A DNA stretch of 45,109 nucleotides from contig CASFDK010000019.1 in assembly GCA_949293415.1 (NCBI GenBank), positions 1-45,109 on the forward strand. The letters are read 5' to 3'. This stretch comes from an uncultured Verrucomicrobiota bacterium (GTDB lineage Bacteria > Verrucomicrobiota > Verrucomicrobiia > Opitutales > Intestinicryptomonadaceae). The notes beneath the pieces were generated by a model. It was given only the letters and a program-made list of their open reading frames with translations. It made no database searches and was not told the DNA's origin. The first letter of the stretch is position 1. Every line of letters starts with the position of its first letter. Position numbers and translations under genes: made by a program. Positions 42,824-45,109 of the stretch are shown here, in pieces.

Positions 42824-42824
42824 A

Positions 42825-43460
42825 ATGTTCGAAAAAACAACATTGATAATAGACGGCAGCGGAGAATGCGTGAAGCTTGCGCTGGCTGTCGGCGGTGGAT
42901 TGGCGTTCGAGTCGAAGTCGGATGCTCAGTCAATCGAGAGCGTCGCCGCCGAGGTTGCAAAGCTGCCTGCGGAACTTTCGGAAATCGGCGCATACGCAGT
43001 CTGCACGGGTCCCGGATCTATGCTCGGCACGCGCTTTGCCAGCGCGTACGTCTCGACGCTCGCAAAGCTCTTCGGCGCGGACATCTTCGAGTGGGACGCA
43101 ATGCAGACGGCGGCGTTTGCGTTGGCGGATGCGGGTATGCCCGAGTTCTCGCTTCTTGCGCCGTCGCGCAAGGGCTATGCGAATCTGCTCAACTTTGCGG
43201 GCGGCGCGATTGAATCGGAGTCCGAGACCGAAATTCCGCTTTTACCGCCGCTTCTCAAACAAAAAGTTTACAATCTTTACCAGCGCAAAAATGCCGCCGA
43301 CGAAATCGCGCAATTCGAAAAAATCGACATCGAGCCGAAGCTGATTTTCGGAACGTTGAAAAAACATCCCGAACTTCTCTCGAAATGCGACATCCCGCCC
43401 GACGCGAAACCGCTCACAAGAAGGGAATATGTAAAATGGAAGGCTCAAGCACACATCTAA
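42825..43460 (+). CDS. tsaB: TsaB-like tRNA threonylcarbamoyladenosine protein
   Basis: TsaB is the scaffold partner of TsaD in t6A formation on ANN-reading tRNAs. The 211-residue protein begins with LIIDGSGECVKLAL (actin-like first strand) and carries the family motif TGPGSMLGTRFASAYVSTLA. Later parts vary from E. coli TsaB, as expected for this family. It starts 1 bp after rpoN and its end overlaps the next gene by 25 bp. tsaD and tsaE are not in the window. Confidence 0.85.
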   Translation: MFEKTTLIIDGSGECVKLALAVGGGLAFESKSDAQSIESVAAEVAKLPAELSEIGAYAVCTGPGSMLGTRFASAYVSTLAKLFGADIFEWDAMQTAAFALADAGMPEFSLLAPSRKGYANLLNFAGGAIESESETEIPLLPPLLKQKVYNLYQRKNAADEIAQFEKIDIEPKLIFGTLKKHPELLSKCDIPPDAKPLTRREYVKWKAQAHI

Positions 43461-44554
43461 GGTGCTCGGTGCGCATCGACCTTTGCGCGCTCGAACGAAA
43501 TTTAGGCAAACTGAGGCATTTTATGCCCAAGGCGCGCGGATACATCGCGCTCGTTTCGGCGGACGCGTTCGGATACGGCGTGGCTGCGGCGGTCGTGCGG
43601 CTTATGCTGAGCGGCGCGGACGCATTCGCGGTAACGAACGTTTCGGAGGGCGTACAGGTGCGCGACGTGGGTTCGGGATGGCGCGTGATTGTAATGTCGT
43701 CGTCGCTGCCCGACGAAGAGGGCGTTTATTTCGAGAAAAACCTCACCCCCGTGCTCGTCAGTACCGAGGAAATTTCGCGCTTCGAGCGCAAAGCCGAAGA
43801 GCTTGATACGGCAATCGCCGTGCATATGCGCCTTCCCGTCGAGGGCGAGACAATTCCGTCGCCCGAAGATGCAAAAAAAATGCTCGATATGCTGCTGAAT
43901 TCGAAACGCCTGAAGCTCGAGGCGTTCTGCCTGTCGGGTACGGGCAGCGGCGCGCCGCGCGAGGGCGCAAAACCCGACGCCGAATTTATCGAATACGCGA
44001 AGGAAAAAGTCGGAGGACGCGGGATTTTCGTGCACCACAGCGACGTGTGCGAAATTTCCGCGCTGCCTTTCGACCGCGCTTTGCGGGCGGGGCTCGTGCT
44101 CTTCGGAATGAAACCGTCGGAAAATTCCGTTCTCAAGGGTTTCGAGCCTGAACACGTACTGACGTTCAGAAGTTCGGTCAGCCAGATAAAGAACCTGCCC
44201 AAGGGCGCGACAGTCGGCTACGGCAGAACCTACACGCTTTCAAAAGACTCGAGAATCGCCCTGCTTTCGGTCGGCTACGGCGACGGCGTTCCGCGCGAGG
44301 CGAGCGGGAAAATGGACGTAATCATACGCGGCAAACGCGCGACGGTCGTCGGGCGAGTGTCGATGGATCAAGCCGCAATCGATGTCAGCGATTTCGACGA
44401 AATAGAGGTGGGCGACGAAGCGGTAATAGTAGGCGAAAGCGGCGGCAACGCAATAACCATCGAGGAATACGCGGGCAGACTTTCGATAACCCCCGCGCAG
44501 GCGTTGACATCCATAACCAAGCGCGTGGCGCGGTTCTACAAAATGTTATATTGA
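43436..44554 (+). CDS. Alanine racemase homologue lacking the PLP lysine
   Basis: The 372-residue protein fits alanine racemase along its length: an N-terminal PLP barrel and a C-terminal beta domain with VGYGRTYTL (the catalytic tyrosine is Tyr262), SVGYGDGVPR, RVSMDQAAIDVS and RAGLVLFGMKP. The usual VVKADAYGHG, whose Lys binds PLP, is LVSADAFGYG here; position 41 is Ser (codon TCG at 43556-43558). Without that lysine normal racemisation is not expected. It could be a pseudoenzyme, a PLP-binding regulator, or have a new role; a true alr may be elsewhere. The ATG at 43436 has AGGGA 9 bp upstream and overlaps tsaB's end. Confidence 0.85.
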   Translation: MEGSSTHLRCSVRIDLCALERNLGKLRHFMPKARGYIALVSADAFGYGVAAAVVRLMLSGADAFAVTNVSEGVQVRDVGSGWRVIVMSSSLPDEEGVYFEKNLTPVLVSTEEISRFERKAEELDTAIAVHMRLPVEGETIPSPEDAKKMLDMLLNSKRLKLEAFCLSGTGSGAPREGAKPDAEFIEYAKEKVGGRGIFVHHSDVCEISALPFDRALRAGLVLFGMKPSENSVLKGFEPEHVLTFRSSVSQIKNLPKGATVGYGRTYTLSKDSRIALLSVGYGDGVPREASGKMDVIIRGKRATVVGRVSMDQAAIDVSDFDEIEVGDEAVIVGESGGNAITIEEYAGRLSITPAQALTSITKRVARFYKMLY

Positions 44555-44568
44555 TGTAAAAAAAAAGC

Positions 44569-44596
44569 TTGCCAAACGGCGGCGAAGCGATAGCGT
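44569..44596 (+). promoter_or_regulatory. Candidate promoter of tRNA-Pro
   Basis: TTGCCA (44569-44574) and TAGCGT (44591-44596) are 16 bp apart, about 20 bp before the tRNA. The same -35 hexamer and spacing appear ahead of tRNA-Val. The -10 is a weak match. Confidence 0.35.
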
Positions 44597-44615
44597 ATTT
44601 TTCCTATTAAAAAAA

Positions 44616-44689
44616 CGGGCCGTAGCGCAGTCTGGTAGCGCGCTTGCATGGGGTGCAAGAGGTCCCGAGTTCGATCCTCGGCGGCCCGA
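44616..44689 (+). tRNA. tRNA-Pro(GGG)
   Basis: A 74-nt cloverleaf: acceptor CGGGCCG/CGGCCCG, D-arm GCGC/GCGC, anticodon stem CTTGC/GCAAG with loop ATGGGGT (anticodon GGG, G at 37), 5-nt variable loop and T-arm CCGAG/CTCGG with loop TTCGATC. CCA is not encoded, unlike the other two tRNAs here. The insertion-element end begins 7 bp after the discriminator base. Confidence 0.96.
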
Positions 44690-44695
44690 CGTTTT

Positions 44696-44807
44696 GGGTC
44701 AATACCAAAGGTTGTGGAATAGGTTGATTTTGGGTCAATACCAAAGGTTGTGGAATAGGTTGATTTTTTGGGTCAATACCAAAGGTTGTGGAATAGGTTG
44801 ATTTTTT
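44696..44807. repeat. Three tandem copies of the insertion-sequence end
   Basis: Units at 44696-44731 (36 bp), 44732-44769 (38 bp) and 44770-44807 (38 bp) run head to tail without spacer. Each begins GGGTCAATACCAAAGG and ends in a T-run; the first lacks two T residues. The unit is the reverse complement of 69-106 at the left end of the window, where it occurs once. The third unit abuts the transposase gene, so two extra copies of the terminal sequence were added outside it. Confidence 0.95.
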
Positions 44808-44818
44808 AGATTTGCCTT

Positions 44819-45109
44819 TCATAGATTCACCCCGCATTCCACGAGGACTCTCAGTCTGTAATTTTCAAAGTTTCTGTATCCATAGGCTCTGCGTTGTATC
44901 AACTTCATCTTGCGGTGGAAGCCTTCCGTTATTCCGTTATTTTTTGTAAATCTCCACATTCTTATTATTGGCGCAAACCATTCGCTTATCGTTTCCGCAA
45001 GCTTCCCAAACTCTGTCGGCGCTTCGTATTTCATTGTCTTCATCATTTCCTTTAACTTTCTTATGTTATCCCTGCATTGCTTTGCCGTCTGACTCTTTTT
45101 ATTCAATAG
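44819..45109 (-). CDS. ISL3-like transposase, C-terminal part, open at window edge
   Basis: Ninety-six codons are visible, open to the window edge. The segment FAPIIRMWRFTKNNGITEGF followed by HRKMKLIQRRAYGYRNFENYR has the glutamate (in TEGF) and tail of ISL3-family DDE transposases. The stop is 11 bp before the terminal repeat. The transposase is in the opposite orientation to the one at the left edge. I cannot say whether the gene is intact beyond the window. Confidence 0.85.
   Translation of the reverse strand, partial: LLNKKSQTAKQCRDNIRKLKEMMKTMKYEAPTEFGKLAETISEWFAPIIRMWRFTKNNGITEGFHRKMKLIQRRAYGYRNFENYRLRVLVECGVNL

Noticed and set aside
44696..44807. CRISPR-like array of 36-38 bp repeats
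   Set aside because: The repeats are directly joined without spacers and equal the end of the insertion element; there are no cas genes.
44607..44837. Minus-strand 76-codon ORF through the repeats and tRNA-Pro
   Set aside because: Its translation is just the repeated element end followed by the antisense of tRNA-Pro.

Overview
This window reads as a chromosomal segment of a Gram-negative (diderm) bacterium. The best fit is Verrucomicrobiota of the Opitutia type; this is inference. The signs are a fused LpxC-FabZ followed by LpxA (lipid A synthesis), a small DUF3568-type lipoprotein, secreted glycoside hydrolases including a GH78 rhamnosidase, G+C-rich coding sequence, and weak or absent Shine-Dalgarno sequences at many starts. 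Most genes are housekeeping genes, with a carbohydrate-oriented accessory block in the left half.

Layout. 1-106 and 44696-45109 are ends of two ISL3-like insertion sequences in opposite orientation, both transposases pointing into the window. 299-375 is tRNA-Val; 576-2130 a ThiS-like sulfur carrier coupled to a beta-CASP metallo-beta-lactamase nuclease; 2218-3654 tRNA-Gly, hisG and a lipoprotein. 3966-11308 (minus) is a tight six-gene run, hisC - corC-like - acnA - STAS - PP2C/GAF phosphatase - ybaB. 11443-24029 is mainly carbohydrate-related: GH78 rhamnosidase, an RmlD-like reductase, a motif-less beta-lactamase-fold protein, a sugar-binding protein, an outer-membrane barrel, KDPG aldolase (minus), a Tat-type FAD oxidoreductase and a GH32-like protein with altered active-site motifs, then a WalJ-like hydrolase. 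gpsA follows a small membrane ORF. A hairpin-rich gene-free stretch (25240-25728) precedes ftsK and recN (minus). From 30486 to 38893 the plus strand carries lpxC-fabZ, lpxA, an mnmM-like methyltransferase, an Lrp/AsnC regulator, an aminotransferase, der, fmt and a PPi-type phosphofructokinase. 39109-41319 (minus) is a GH50-like lipoprotein glycosidase, divergent from rpoN, tsaB and an alanine-racemase-like gene; tRNA-Pro closes the unique sequence.

The points most worth a second look are the alanine racemase homologue whose PLP lysine is Ser41; a duplicated 72-bp phosphofructokinase gene tail, each copy followed by a different terminator; a triplicated insertion-sequence end beside tRNA-Pro; three copies of a 12-bp motif around a likely promoter at 14257-14337; a tRNA-Gly with an abnormal T-arm; and the GH32-like protein lacking the RDP and EC motifs. 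No CRISPR array, prophage or obvious defence island was found. All family assignments come from reading motifs, not from database searches.
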